A stretch of 64,000 nucleotides of DNA from Rhodococcus sp. B50 (lineage in GTDB: Bacteria > Actinomycetota > Actinomycetes > Mycobacteriales > Mycobacteriaceae). The stretch spans positions 62,001 to 126,000 of the forward strand of contig NZ_WPAG02000002.1 of the NCBI RefSeq assembly GCF_013602415.1, read 5' to 3'. Below, in pieces: positions 18,398 to 30,865 of the stretch; within the stretch, counting starts at the first letter, position 1; every line of letters starts with the position of its first letter. Made by a program: the position numbers and the translations under genes. The notes below the pieces were generated by a model. That model saw only the letters and a list, made by a program, of their open reading frames with translations. It did no database searches and had not been told where the DNA came from.

Positions 18398-19470
18398 GCA
18401 CCACCAGTCCCCGATTCGAGCTGCCCGAGCGCCCCGTCGTGATGGGCATCGAGAGTTCGTGCGACGAGACCGGTGTCGGCATCGTCCGCTGGGTGGGCGA
18501 CGGCACCCTCGAGCTGATGGCCGACTCCGTGGCGTCGAGTGTCGACGAACATGCCCGATTCGGTGGCGTGGTGCCGGAGATCGCGTCGCGTGCCCACCTC
18601 GAAGCGATGGTGCCGACGATGCGGCGCGCGCTCGACGAGGCCGGGATCGAGAAGCCCGACGCGGTGTGCGTGACGATCGGCCCGGGTCTCGCAGGGGCAC
18701 TGCTCGTCGGTGTCGCGGCGGCCAAGGCCTACGCGGCGGCATGGAACGTGCCGTTCTTCGCGATCAACCACCTCGCGGGCCACGTCGCGGTCGACACACT
18801 CGAGCACGGGCCGATGCCGCCTTGCGTGGCGCTGCTCGTCTCCGGTGGCCACACCCATCTGCTGCACGTCGAACATCTCGGCAAGCCCATCGTCGAACTC
18901 GGCACCACCGTCGACGACGCCGCCGGTGAGGCCTTCGACAAGGTCGCCCGTCTGCTGGGGCTCGGCTACCCGGGAGGCCCCGAGGTCGACCGGTTGGCCC
19001 GCGAGGGCGATCCCACGGCGGTCGTCTTCCCCCGGGGCATGACCGGTCCGCGCGACGCACGCCACGACTTCTCGTTCTCCGGTCTCAAGACCGCGGTCGC
19101 CCGGTTCGTCGAAGCGAAGGAACGCGCGGGCGAGCCGGTGCCGGTCGCCGATGTCGCTGCGGGTTTTCAGGAAGCGGTGGCGGACGTGCTCACCATGAAG
19201 GCGATACGGGCGGCCCAGGATCTCGGCGTCGACACGCTCGTCCTCGGTGGTGGAGCGACAGCCAACAGCCGGCTGCGCGAACTCGCCGAGGAGCGTTGTG
19301 CCGCCGCCGGGATCACCCTGCGGGTGCCCCGACCGAAGCTGTGCACCGACAACGGCGTCATGATCGCGTCGTTGGGTGCGCACCTCATCGCGGCGGGCGC
19401 GCAGCCCTCCTCGCTGGGAACCGCGACGGATCCGGGCCTGTCGGTGTCGGTCTCGCAGGTGGTGGCCTGA
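18394..19470 (+). CDS. tsaD: tRNA N6-adenosine threonylcarbamoyltransferase TsaD
   Basis: Catalytic subunit of the t6A complex; transfers threonylcarbamoyl from TC-AMP to A37. 358 residues. [26 protein letters not shown] and [13 protein letters not shown] supply the ASKHA fold and the metal-binding histidines (H of RAHLE, H of NHLAGH). VSGGHTHLL and [15 protein letters not shown] complete the nucleotide site. The GTG start overlaps the rimI stop. It ends 25 nt from a convergent gene. Confidence 0.97.
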   Translation: MSTTSPRFELPERPVVMGIESSCDETGVGIVRWVGDGTLELMADSVASSVDEHARFGGVVPEIASRAHLEAMVPTMRRALDEAGIEKPDAVCVTIGPGLAGALLVGVAAAKAYAAAWNVPFFAINHLAGHVAVDTLEHGPMPPCVALLVSGGHTHLLHVEHLGKPIVELGTTVDDAAGEAFDKVARLLGLGYPGGPEVDRLAREGDPTAVVFPRGMTGPRDARHDFSFSGLKTAVARFVEAKERAGEPVPVADVAAGFQEAVADVLTMKAIRAAQDLGVDTLVLGGGATANSRLRELAEERCAAAGITLRVPRPKLCTDNGVMIASLGAHLIAAGAQPSSLGTATDPGLSVSVSQVVA

Positions 19471-19495
19471 CCCGTTCCGACCGGGCCGTCCGGGC

Positions 19496-21190
19496 TCAGG
19501 TGGGGGCGATCTCCGAGGTGCCGGCGCCTGTCGTGGTGCTGGCGCCTGTCGTGGTCTCCGCAGTCGTGGTCTCCGCTGACGTGCTCTCCTCTGTGACCGA
19601 CGCGATCGTCGAGGACACATCGGTCGGCGACGCACCGGTGGGGGACGCGGACGGCGACTCGACCGGCGGCGTGCTCGACGGTGGCGTCGGGCTCACACCG
19701 GGGCTCGGTTCGGTGGTCTCCGGATCGGTGGGAGCCGGGCTGGTGGTCACCGGCGGAGTGCTCGGTTCGGTGGTGTCCGGAGCTGTCGTGTCGGGAGTCG
19801 TCGTGTCGGGGGCGGTGGTGTCCGGGCCGGTCGGGTCCGGGCTCGGCGTGGTCTCGGAATCCGGCGTCGTCGGCGGCCTCGCGGGGTCGAATTCTTCCGC
19901 GGCGGACAAGCCGGGTGTCGGCACCTGATCGATCGGCGTGGGCGTCACGGTGGTACTCGACGATTCGGGCACGGTGGGCCACGCATCTCGGGTGGCCGGA
20001 GCGGTGGGTTCGACGGTCGGCAACGGCCACGGAACCGCCGTCGGTGCGGCTGGGACGTCGTCGGCGTCGCGGGACGTCACGGGTTCGGGCGGGGCGTGGG
20101 ACGGGATGTCCGGCTCACCTGGGCCGGCCTCCTGTGTAGGAACGTCTCCGCTGGTGAAGCGCGGCGATACCTGGGCCTCGCTGCTCTCGCGTCCGGTGAA
20201 GTGCTGGGTGGCGAAGCCGGCCATGATCGCGCTGAGCACCAGCAGCCCGGCGACCGCGCCGGAGACGCGCCCCGAAGATCTGCTCACGCTGTTCGGCAGC
20301 GCGCCGACCACGGCGTATCCGGCAGAAGCGGGGGAGTCGCCCGACAGCGCCGCGCCGATCGCGGCGGCCGCTGCCGGCTCGGGAACGGTGACGACCTCGC
20401 CGTCGAAATCCGCGGAGACGGCTGCGGCGAGCGCGGGGGAGGCGGCCGCACCGCCGACGAGTGCCATCGTGTCGGGAACCGGATCGGTGCTCGAGCAGAT
20501 GCGCCGCGTGAAGACCGCGGCTTCGGCGGCGAGCTCGGCGGTCAGTTCGTCCAGTTCCGCGCGGGTGAGGGTGACGGATGCGTCGGGTCCGGCCTCGGCA
20601 ATGTCGATGCGGGTCGACGACGCGGTGGCGAGAGCTTCCTGGGCGCCCTGGCACCGGGCAGCGAGCAGTTCGGGGTCGATCTGCCGGCGGGTACGCATCC
20701 GTTCGGTGGCGTTGCGGACATGATCGAGTACACGGGCGGCCAGGGCGTCGCCGCCGACCGTCTCGGTGCGTGCGGACCGCAACAGGGTGCCGGTCTCCCG
20801 GTCGAGAACGGAGACGGTCGTGCCGGTGGCTCCGATGTCGACGAGTGCGATGGCGCCGGGTTCGCGTCGGACCCCCACGGTGTGGAGGTATTCGAGTGCA
20901 GCAGTGGTCTCCTGAACGAGGCGGACCATGTGGCCCGTCCTCTCCGCCGCCATGCGGATCTCGGTCGCCTGTTCCTCGGTGCGGTATGCGACGGTGATGA
21001 CGTCGGGTGCACCGGACCCTCGGGAGGACGTGAGCGAGACGGCGTCGAAGACGAGATCGCCGAGATCGCGCCCGGGTTGGGACTCGGCCGCGAGTCTGCG
21101 GAATTCCGTTGTGGGCGCGGTTGCAGCATCGACGCGCAGGGCCGAGCCGACGCCGGAGGCGCCGACAGAGATGCCGAGCGACGTGGGCAT
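19496..21190 (-). CDS. Hsp70-like actin-fold protein with membrane helix and Pro/Thr tail
   Basis: 564 residues. The N-terminal half is an Hsp70/actin-like ATPase fold: SLGISVGASGVGS (phosphate 1), IALVDIGATGTTVSV (phosphate 2, about 118-132) and TMALVGGAAASPALAAAV (adenosine loop). There is no typical substrate-binding domain. A membrane helix (GAVAGLLVLSAIMAGFATQHF, about 310-332) follows, then more than 200 residues rich in Pro, Thr and Ser with tandem PDTTx pentapeptides, predicted disordered and outside the membrane. Similar architecture is known in mycobacterial Pro/Thr-rich DnaK-like proteins of unknown role. It is divergent from groES across a CIRCE-bearing gap. A role in envelope sensing is speculation. 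Confidence 0.75.
   Translation of the reverse strand: MPTSLGISVGASGVGSALRVDAATAPTTEFRRLAAESQPGRDLGDLVFDAVSLTSSRGSGAPDVITVAYRTEEQATEIRMAAERTGHMVRLVQETTAALEYLHTVGVRREPGAIALVDIGATGTTVSVLDRETGTLLRSARTETVGGDALAARVLDHVRNATERMRTRRQIDPELLAARCQGAQEALATASSTRIDIAEAGPDASVTLTRAELDELTAELAAEAAVFTRRICSSTDPVPDTMALVGGAAASPALAAAVSADFDGEVVTVPEPAAAAAIGAALSGDSPASAGYAVVGALPNSVSRSSGRVSGAVAGLLVLSAIMAGFATQHFTGRESSEAQVSPRFTSGDVPTQEAGPGEPDIPSHAPPEPVTSRDADDVPAAPTAVPWPLPTVEPTAPATRDAWPTVPESSSTTVTPTPIDQVPTPGLSAAEEFDPARPPTTPDSETTPSPDPTGPDTTAPDTTTPDTTAPDTTEPSTPPVTTSPAPTDPETTEPSPGVSPTPPSSTPPVESPSASPTGASPTDVSSTIASVTEESTSAETTTAETTTGASTTTGAGTSEIAPT
19773..19847 (-). repeat. Tandem 15-bp coding repeats (PDTTx pentapeptides)
   Basis: Five successive 15-nt units (19773-19787, 19788-19802, 19803-19817, 19818-19832, 19833-19847) encode diverged copies of P-D-T-T/P-x in the C-terminal tail of the Hsp70-like protein. 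The units are in frame, so copy-number change would alter tail length without frameshift. Confidence 0.75.
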
Positions 21191-21346
21191 TGTTCACCTT
21201 CCGTGCGTGATCGACGACCAGGCGGTCAGCGCCCTACCTCAGCTGAGGTCACCGAACGATCACGCTCATCGGTTTCCGTTATTCAACCGTAACATAGCGA
21301 TGGGTTTCGTGCAGGTCGGCGTGTTTGCACCCGCTGCCCTTGAGCG

Positions 21347-21373
21347 CTGGCACTCGCATGTATAGAGTGCTAG
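21347..21373 (+). promoter_or_regulatory. CIRCE operator (HrcA site) upstream of groES
   Basis: CTGGCACTC, a 9-nt spacer, then GAGTGCTAG: the CIRCE palindrome TTAGCACTC-N9-GAGTGCTAA with two outer mismatches. It is about 130 nt before groES in the 312-nt gap shared with the divergent Hsp70-like gene. HrcA repression released by heat stress is expected. Apart from this operator and presumed promoters I see nothing else in the gap. Confidence 0.92.
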
Positions 21374-21502
21374 TGACACCGAGCGCCGACCCGGCACCCG
21401 CGACGACGGGACGCGTGCGGAGTCACCGTGATGACTGAACACACCCGTGTTCGAGAACAACGATTCTCGGACCCCAATACCCCTGAAAGTGGAGGGCTCA
21501 TC

Positions 21503-21805
21503 GTGGCGAGCGTGAACATCAAGCCGCTCGAGGACAAGATCCTCGTCCAGGCCAACGAGGCCGAGACGACGACTGCCTCCGGCCTGGTCATCCCGGACAC
21601 GGCGAAGGAGAAGCCCCAGGAGGGCACCGTCGTCGCCGTCGGCCCCGGCCGCTGGGACGAAGATGGCGACAAGCGCATCCCGCTCGACGTCAAGGAAGGC
21701 GACGTCGTCATCTACAGCAAGTACGGCGGAACCGAGATCAAGTACGCCGGCGAGGAGTACCTGATCCTCTCGGCTCGCGACGTCCTGGCTGTCGTCGCCA
21801 AGTAG
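21503..21805 (+). CDS. groES: Co-chaperonin GroES
   Basis: 10-kDa lid of the GroEL chamber. 100 residues. [42 protein letters not shown] carries the mobile loop and the core beta-barrel; [28 protein letters not shown] is the C-terminal signature. The GTG at 21503 has GGAGG at 21492-21496. An upstream in-frame ATG would add an unrelated extension. Read with groEL1 88 nt downstream. Confidence 0.98.
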   Translation: MASVNIKPLEDKILVQANEAETTTASGLVIPDTAKEKPQEGTVVAVGPGRWDEDGDKRIPLDVKEGDVVIYSKYGGTEIKYAGEEYLILSARDVLAVVAK

Positions 21806-21883
21806 GCCGCGTACCTTCCGCCCCGGTGTCCCGCAACGGACCCGGGGCGGAGTCCGTTCGGGAACATCCGAGTCCAGGAGTAG

Positions 21884-23503
<1,620 letters not shown>

Positions 23504-23588
23504 GCGACCGGCTACGCCTACGGACCCGTCGTCCGGGTCCGTAGGCCGCACCGGACGCGAAAGTCGTTCCGGTCGGCACGAATACAGC

Positions 23589-23628
23589 GAGGCCCCGCAA
23601 GGAATGTTCGCATTCCCTGCGGGGCCTC
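23589..23628 (+). terminator. Terminator after groEL1
   Basis: An 18-bp stem with one mismatch (23589-23606 with 23611-23628) and a TTCG tetraloop. It lies between the convergent groEL1 and whiB3 genes and may serve both directions. Confidence 0.85.
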
Positions 23629-23737
23629 CGTCATGTCGGCGCATGGTCGCAATCGCATCGTCACCGGTCGCACCGTCACGGTCCTGTCAACGCACGGTCA
23701 CGACCGTGTCGGCGTTGTCACGGAACCGGTGACGGTC

Positions 23738-24031
23738 TCACACCGCAACCTTCCGCCGTCGTTGCCTCGTGTACATCTCGCGCTCGGTCTCGGACATGCC
23801 GCCCCAGATCCCGTACGGTTCGGCGACGGCCAGAGCATGGTCGCGGCAGCGGGCCAGTACAGGGCAGGTGCGGCACAGCTCCTTCGCGCGGTTCTCCCGC
23901 TGGGCACGGGCGCGACCGCGCTCACCGTCGGGGTGGAAGAACACCGAGGAGTCCACACCACGACACTTGCCGTGCATCTGCCAATCCCAGAGGTCGGCGT
24001 TGGGGCCGGGCAGTGTGTGTGGTGCAGGCAT
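23738..24031 (-). CDS. whiB3: WhiB-family redox-sensing regulator WhiB3
   Basis: Iron-sulfur transcription regulator that interacts with the principal sigma factor; WhiB3 links redox state to lipid synthesis in M. tuberculosis. 97 residues. The four cluster cysteines are C23, C53, C56 and C62 (GKCRG; ELCRTCPVLARC). The GVWGG-type turn is EPYGIWGG (71-78), followed by a basic tail TRQRRRKVAV. The ATG at 24031 is chosen because AAAGGAG lies 7 nt upstream and MPAPHTLPGPNADLWDW aligns with WhiB3; an upstream in-frame ATG at 24124 would add 31 unrelated residues. Position next to groEL1 matches Rv3416. Confidence 0.93.
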   Translation of the reverse strand: MPAPHTLPGPNADLWDWQMHGKCRGVDSSVFFHPDGERGRARAQRENRAKELCRTCPVLARCRDHALAVAEPYGIWGGMSETEREMYTRQRRRKVAV

Positions 24032-24552
24032 GTGGCACTCCTTTGCAGCAAGCTCGCGTGAGTGGGGCGAGCGGACCGTGGACACATCGGGATTCCCGCT
24101 GTGATCCGAATCAAACAAACTCACCGTAGGATCTGTATCGATTCGTCGTCAATATTTTCGATGAGTGGGATAGCACATAACCGAGCGGGCAAGATTTAAC
24201 CGCGGAAATATTTACTTTCACAAGAAGTCGTGCCTTCGCCCTGCGAACAGGGGTGATCCGGAGTACTCTCCGCCGACGATACGGGTAGAAGGGCCCTTAC
24301 TTGCTGGTAACGGGGCTTCCAGGGGGTGGACGAGGTCCCCTCTCGTGCTCGGAGGGCCGCGACGGCACCCTACATGCAGCACGCATGTTTTAACCCGATG
24401 TTTAACAAAATGTTCGGAAATCTCTTCCGGGGAGCGTGTGTTCCAATAGCCAAGACTATTTGCGCTCAGGGTGAGAATTTCTCCGGCAAATGTCCGGCTC
24501 CGCCCCGGAGGCTCCGTGTTCCGCCGGGATACGGGGGTGCGATGATTCCGCG
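24032..24552. promoter_or_regulatory. AT-rich divergent regulatory gap between whiB3 and the Rv3415c-like gene
   Basis: 521 nt with no credible gene. Two stretches (about 24108-24240 and 24380-24470) are much richer in A and T than the surroundings. Three ATGTT-type boxes are spaced 12-13 bp apart at 24385 (ATGTTTTAAC), 24398 (ATGTTTAAC) and 24410 (ATGTTC). No riboswitch was recognised. It must hold the promoters of both divergent genes; long leaders are common for whiB genes. Confidence 0.5.
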
Positions 24553-25416
24553 ATGGCATCTCCCGACCGCCGGTCGCATACGACATCGAGCACGTCCGAC
24601 CGCCACGCGGTCCTGGTCGCTGCGGCCTTCGGCCCCACACCGGGGCTGCATCCGTTGCCGGCAGCGCACGGACCCGAACAGAGTTGGTTACGCGCTGTCG
24701 CGCTGGGTGGTCAGGGACGCTATGCCGCTGCACGGGCCGAGCTCGCCCGAGTGCGGAGAAGCGGGGGAGTGTGGTCCTCGTCGGGAGCGAGCACCGAGGC
24801 CTCCCTGCTCCGGCAGCTGGGCGGACACCGCGTCGCCTCCGTATCGGACGGGCGTGCACTCGCCGAGGCGAGTGCGCTGCGGACCGGGTCCGAGCGGGTA
24901 CTCGGCGCCTGGTGCGATGCCGCGACCGGACTGGCCGCCGATGCACTCGGACGGGGTCGCCTCGCCGTATGTGGATCTCTCCTCGACCGATGCGCGTCCG
25001 CCCTGGACGCCGCCGAAGCAGAGGTCGGCGAGCGGGCCTTCGTGCGGCAACGGATCCGGCTCTCGTGGGTCGGGGCCGAATCCGCTCTCGCCGCAGGGGA
25101 CTTCACCCGTGCCCGCAGTCACGCGGACCGCGCTGTGGAACTGGCGGACGGATTCGGGTCGATCCGGCACGAGGTGAAGTCCGATCTCGTCAGGGCGGCA
25201 TCGCTGACCGGACTGCCCGACCGTGGCCCGGCGACGAACCTGGCCGCCGATGTCCTCGCGCGCGCGCAGGAACACGGACTGATCCCGTTGCAGTGGGCGG
25301 CGGCGATGCTCCTCGACGGACTGGGCGCCGGAGACGATGCGGGTCGCATCCGTGATCTCTGCGCGACCACCATCGGGCGGCGTGGTGGTCGGTTCGTGAC
25401 CCCGCCTGCCTGCTGA
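24553..25416 (+). CDS. Hypothetical helical protein (Rv3415c position)
   Basis: 287 residues, Ala/Leu/Arg-rich, predicted all-helical and TPR-like: repeated pairs such as RYAAARAELARVRR, RLAVCGSLLDRCASALDAAEAE and ALAAGDFTRARSHADRAVELADGFG have the spacing of tetratricopeptide helices. No catalytic motif, signal or membrane segment. The ATG at 24553 is preferred over 24490, whose extra residues are low in complexity. It lies before sigD as Rv3415c does. It could bind a partner in sigma-factor control, but this rests on position only. Confidence 0.7.
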   Translation: MASPDRRSHTTSSTSDRHAVLVAAAFGPTPGLHPLPAAHGPEQSWLRAVALGGQGRYAAARAELARVRRSGGVWSSSGASTEASLLRQLGGHRVASVSDGRALAEASALRTGSERVLGAWCDAATGLAADALGRGRLAVCGSLLDRCASALDAAEAEVGERAFVRQRIRLSWVGAESALAAGDFTRARSHADRAVELADGFGSIRHEVKSDLVRAASLTGLPDRGPATNLAADVLARAQEHGLIPLQWAAAMLLDGLGAGDDAGRIRDLCATTIGRRGGRFVTPPAC

Positions 25417-25508
25417 GTTCCACTCGCGCGCGGGGGGTGACCCGATAGGTCGGTCACTGTAGTTACTCTGGGGGTGTTCCACGGTCAGGTGGAAGCCCGC
25501 CCGGGGGG

Positions 25509-26123
25509 GTGGTGCCGACTGTAACGCCAGGACTTGCGCAATCGATGACTGTTATGGGTGAGGAGTTGGACTCCGCGGTTGCTGCGGCTGCACAGGGCGA
25601 CCGGGCGGCTCTCGCTCAGGTTCTTGCAAGTGTCCGGCCCCTCGTCGTGCGGTACTGCCGCGCACGGGTCGGATCTGCAGAGCGCGGCCAGCTCTCTGCA
25701 GACGACGTTGCACAGGAGGTGTGCCTGGCCGTGATGACCGCTCTGCCGAGATATCAGGACCAAGGCCGCCCCTTCATGGCATTCGTATACGGAATCGCTG
25801 CTCACAAGGTCGCCGATGCGCACCGCAGTGCAGCCCGCAACCGTGCGGAACCGGTGGCGGATGTGCCGGAAGTGATGTCGCTCGACGACAGCCCGGAGGA
25901 ACACGCGATCAACTCCGAGGCGGGCCGGCAGATGAAGCAGTTGCTGGCCATCCTGCCCGAGAAGCAACGCGAGATTCTCATCCTCCGTCTCGTCATGGGG
26001 TTGTCGGCCGAGGAAACGGCCGCAGCGGTGGGTAGTACTGCAGGAGCGATCAGGGTGGCCCAGCACCGGGCCATTGCGAGACTCAAGAAGGAAGTCACGA
26101 GAGCAGGTGAGCGGAATGGGTAG
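25509..26123 (+). CDS. sigD: ECF RNA polymerase sigma factor SigD
   Basis: Alternative sigma factor, 204 residues. Region 2 runs VRPLVVRYCRARVG ... SADDVAQEVCLAVMTALPRYQDQGRPFMAFVYGIAAHKVADAHRS; region 4 runs ILPEKQREILILRLVMGLSAEETAAAVGSTAGAIRVAQHRAIARLK with its helix-turn-helix. Start GTG 25509 gives the length of M. tuberculosis SigD; GTG 25512 or ATG 25545 are alternatives. The anti-sigma gene rsdA overlaps it by 8 nt. SigD is linked to stationary phase and starvation in mycobacteria. Confidence 0.93.
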   Translation: MVPTVTPGLAQSMTVMGEELDSAVAAAAQGDRAALAQVLASVRPLVVRYCRARVGSAERGQLSADDVAQEVCLAVMTALPRYQDQGRPFMAFVYGIAAHKVADAHRSAARNRAEPVADVPEVMSLDDSPEEHAINSEAGRQMKQLLAILPEKQREILILRLVMGLSAEETAAAVGSTAGAIRVAQHRAIARLKKEVTRAGERNG

Positions 26124-27186
26124 GGGGCGTTTTTCGGGCGACGGCTTCGACGACGAGTTTCCCGACGACGAAACCTCCGTGGACCTCGCCGCCGTGCGTC
26201 GTGACAACGCGCTGATAGACGCGATCGCCGGCAACGGCCTCGTCGAGACGAAGGACACCGAGGAATACGAACTTGCCACTCTGCTCGCCGACTGGCGTGC
26301 GGAGATCCTGGCCGATCCGATGCCCGCAGGCCCCGACCTCGACGAAGTGGTGGCCGCCGTCCATCGCGAACTGGGGACGCGGGAAACGCTCACTGCAGCG
26401 CCGGAGGTCACTCCGCTGCGCCCGAGATCGAAGGGGCAACTCCGGTTGCTCCGTCCTCTCGCAGGTGCAGCAGCGCTCGTCGCGGTCGCCGTCGGCACCG
26501 CGACCGCGGTGTCCTACGGAGCCGAACCCGGCGACCCCTTGTGGGGCGTCAAGCAGGTCGTCTTCAGTGAACAGGCGCAATCCACCGAGGCCCGGATCGA
26601 CACCACATCGACCCTGCAGCGTGCCGAACAGCTGATCGCGGAGGGCAATGCGGAGGAAGCACGCGAGTTGCTGACCTCCGCGGAGTCCCGCTCGGGCGAT
26701 GTCCGGGACGCGGAGGAGCGCGACGCGCTCGGAGACTGGTTGCATCGTCTCGCCGATGAGATCGGCAAGATGATACCGCAGCTGCCTCCGCCGCCGGTCG
26801 CCGCGGTGCCTCCGGCGCCGGCGCCCGGTACTGTGGTTCCTCCGCCGGCCACGACTCCCGGCACGGAAGGGCAGCTGCCTGCCCCGACGACCGGTGCGGA
26901 AACCGGCACGACCGTGCCGCCCACTTCCACGACGGTGGATCCGACGATCCTGCAAGCGCCGCAGCCTCCGGTTTCGGACACCACGACGCCGTCGCAGACC
27001 GCACCCCCACCGCCACCACCGCCCCCGTCGAGCACGCCGCCTCCGTCGGTGCCCAGCGAGCCTCCTCCGTCCACCTCCGATTCTCCGACTCCCGCTCCGA
27101 CGACGGCATCGTCGCCGCGGTCGACGCAGGACGGACCGGGAGCGGATCTCGCTCCGGGGTCCGTGACCACGTCGGAAGGCGGCTAG
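26116..27186 (+). CDS. rsdA: Anti-sigma-D factor RsdA
   Basis: Membrane protein that holds SigD until degraded. 356 residues. The cytosolic N-terminus (1-110) contains the sigma-binding segment around DDEFPDDETSVDLAAVRRDNALIDAIAGNG. One membrane helix follows (LLRPLAGAAALVAVAVGTATAVSYG, about 113-137). The extracytoplasmic part has a helical region (EARIDTTSTLQRAEQLIAEGNAEEARELL) and then about 140 residues rich in Pro, Thr and Ser, probably spanning the cell wall. The ATG lies inside the sigD stop region, so the pair is translationally coupled. Confidence 0.92.
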   Translation: MGRGRFSGDGFDDEFPDDETSVDLAAVRRDNALIDAIAGNGLVETKDTEEYELATLLADWRAEILADPMPAGPDLDEVVAAVHRELGTRETLTAAPEVTPLRPRSKGQLRLLRPLAGAAALVAVAVGTATAVSYGAEPGDPLWGVKQVVFSEQAQSTEARIDTTSTLQRAEQLIAEGNAEEARELLTSAESRSGDVRDAEERDALGDWLHRLADEIGKMIPQLPPPPVAAVPPAPAPGTVVPPPATTPGTEGQLPAPTTGAETGTTVPPTSTTVDPTILQAPQPPVSDTTTPSQTAPPPPPPPPSSTPPPSVPSEPPPSTSDSPTPAPTTASSPRSTQDGPGADLAPGSVTTSEGG

Positions 27187-27194
27187 AAGAACCG

Positions 27195-27240
27195 AACGAC
27201 CCGGGCCCGGCAGCACATGCTGCCGGGCCCGGGTTCGTTT
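27195..27240. terminator. Bidirectional terminator between rsdA and the DUF5319 gene
   Basis: A GC-rich inverted repeat of about 20 bp (27195-27215 with 27218-27239) ends in CGTTT. Lying between convergent genes, it can stop both. Confidence 0.8.
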
Positions 27241-27280
27241 GTGGAAGTGCCGTGATGCGTGGTCCGCGTGGGACGGTCGG

Positions 27281-29475
<2,195 letters not shown>

Positions 29476-29546
29476 TTTTCGCGTCCGCAGCAGGGTCCCG
29501 TCCCGGGTAGGGCGGGAGCATCGTCCAAGAGGAGAAAGGGGCGCGC

Positions 29547-30680
29547 GTGCGCGACCTCGTTGAAATCGGCATGGGTCGCACGGCCCGACGTACGTACGAA
29601 CTGGGGGACGTGGACATCGTCCCGTCGCGCCGGACGCGTTCGTCGAAGGAGGTGTCGACGGCCTGGCAGATCGATGCCTACCGTTTCGACATCCCGGTGC
29701 TGGCGCATCCGACCGATGCACTGGTGTCGCCCGCATTCGCGATCGAGCTGGGCAAGGCCGGCGGCTTGGGCGTGATCAACGGTGAGGGCCTGTGGGGTCG
29801 TCATGCCGACGTCGACGCCGTCGTCTCCCGTCTCGCGGAGATCGCGAGCACGGATCCGCGCGCTGCGGTCCGTCACCTGCAGGAACTGCATGCGGCTCCG
29901 CTGCAGGGCGATCTGCTGGCCGCGGCCGTTGCGCAGGTGCGCGACGCCGGTGTCACGACTGCGGTCCGGGTGAGTCCGCAGAACGCCCGGACGCTCACGC
30001 CCGAGCTGGTGAAGGCGGGCATCGATCTCCTCGTCGTCCAGGGCACCATCATCTCGGCCGAGCACGTGGCCCACGGTGAGGGCGAGCCACTGAACCTCAA
30101 GACGTTCATCTCGGAGCTCGACGTGCCGGTCATCGCCGGTGGCGTCAGCGACCACCGCACGGCCCTGCACCTGATGCGCACGGGTGCGGCCGGGGTCATC
30201 GTCGGGTTCGGTTCCGCGAAGCAGGCGACCACCACGAGTTCGTCGCTCGGAATCGGCATCCCGATGGCCACGGCGATCGCCGACGCTGCTGCGGCCCGGC
30301 GCGACTACCTCGACGAGACCGGGGGACGCTACGTCCACGTGCTCGCCGACGGCGACATCGAGACCGCGGGCGACCTCGCGAAGGCGATCGCGTGCGGCGC
30401 CGACGCAGTCGTGCTCGGAGCGCCGTTGGCCCTCGCCGAGGAGGCAGCGGGCCAGGGCTGGTACTGGCCGTCCGTGGCCGGACACCCGTCGATGCCGCGC
30501 GGTGCTGCCGTCCGGATCGCCCAGGACGGACGTCCGGACCTCGGCCGGGTCCTGTTCGGACCGTCCGACGATCCGTCGGGCTCTCTCAATCTCGTCGGCG
30601 GTCTGCGTCGATCGATGGCGAAGGCCGGATACTCGGATCTGAAGGAGTTCCAGAAGGTCGGTCTGTCGGTCCGCGGATAG
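29547..30680 (+). CDS. guaB3: GuaB3-type IMP dehydrogenase-family protein (no CBS domains)
   Basis: 377 residues. IMPDH/GMPR-type barrel without the CBS insert. The nucleotide loop reads GAAGVIVGFGSAKQATTTSSS, so the catalytic Cys of IMPDH and GMP reductase is missing; the only Cys (AIACGADAVVLG) lies elsewhere. HVLADGDIETAGDLAKAI and GGLRRSMAKAGYSDLKEFQKVGL are conserved in GuaB3. It is therefore unlikely to be a second IMPDH; its true role is not settled. GTG start with GAGGAGAAAGG upstream. In tandem with guaB2, as in mycobacteria. Confidence 0.92.
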   Translation: MRDLVEIGMGRTARRTYELGDVDIVPSRRTRSSKEVSTAWQIDAYRFDIPVLAHPTDALVSPAFAIELGKAGGLGVINGEGLWGRHADVDAVVSRLAEIASTDPRAAVRHLQELHAAPLQGDLLAAAVAQVRDAGVTTAVRVSPQNARTLTPELVKAGIDLLVVQGTIISAEHVAHGEGEPLNLKTFISELDVPVIAGGVSDHRTALHLMRTGAAGVIVGFGSAKQATTTSSSLGIGIPMATAIADAAAARRDYLDETGGRYVHVLADGDIETAGDLAKAIACGADAVVLGAPLALAEEAAGQGWYWPSVAGHPSMPRGAAVRIAQDGRPDLGRVLFGPSDDPSGSLNLVGGLRRSMAKAGYSDLKEFQKVGLSVRG

Positions 30681-30704
30681 GACATTCTCTCCTCGGCACT
30701 TCCT

Positions 30705-30746
30705 GGTGGCCGGTCACAGCGTCGGAGGGCGCGGTGACCGGCCACC
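30705..30746 (+). terminator. Hairpin terminator after guaB3
   Basis: A 13-bp stem (30705-30717 with 30734-30746) with a 16-nt loop ends the guaB2-guaB3 unit; a CTCTTTTTC tract follows about 15 nt later. Confidence 0.6.
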
Positions 30747-30865
30747 GGCGTTCGTGCAACTCTTTTTCATGCAACTTCCCGTAACGGGTAGAGTCGGATC
30801 TGTGCCTGTAGTCACACCGCCGAGGTGCATACTGGCCGGTAACAACTTTCGTCGCTGGAGGTTCC

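Noticed and set aside
21333..21350. HspR HAIR element before groES
   Set aside because: Only one CTTGAG half-site resembles HAIR; no matching ACTCAAG half follows. CIRCE is the clear operator.
24326..25177. Alternative gene in another frame across the whiB3-Rv3415c gap
   Set aside because: Starts in the AT-rich gap, has no family features and conflicts with the Ala-rich Rv3415c-like frame.
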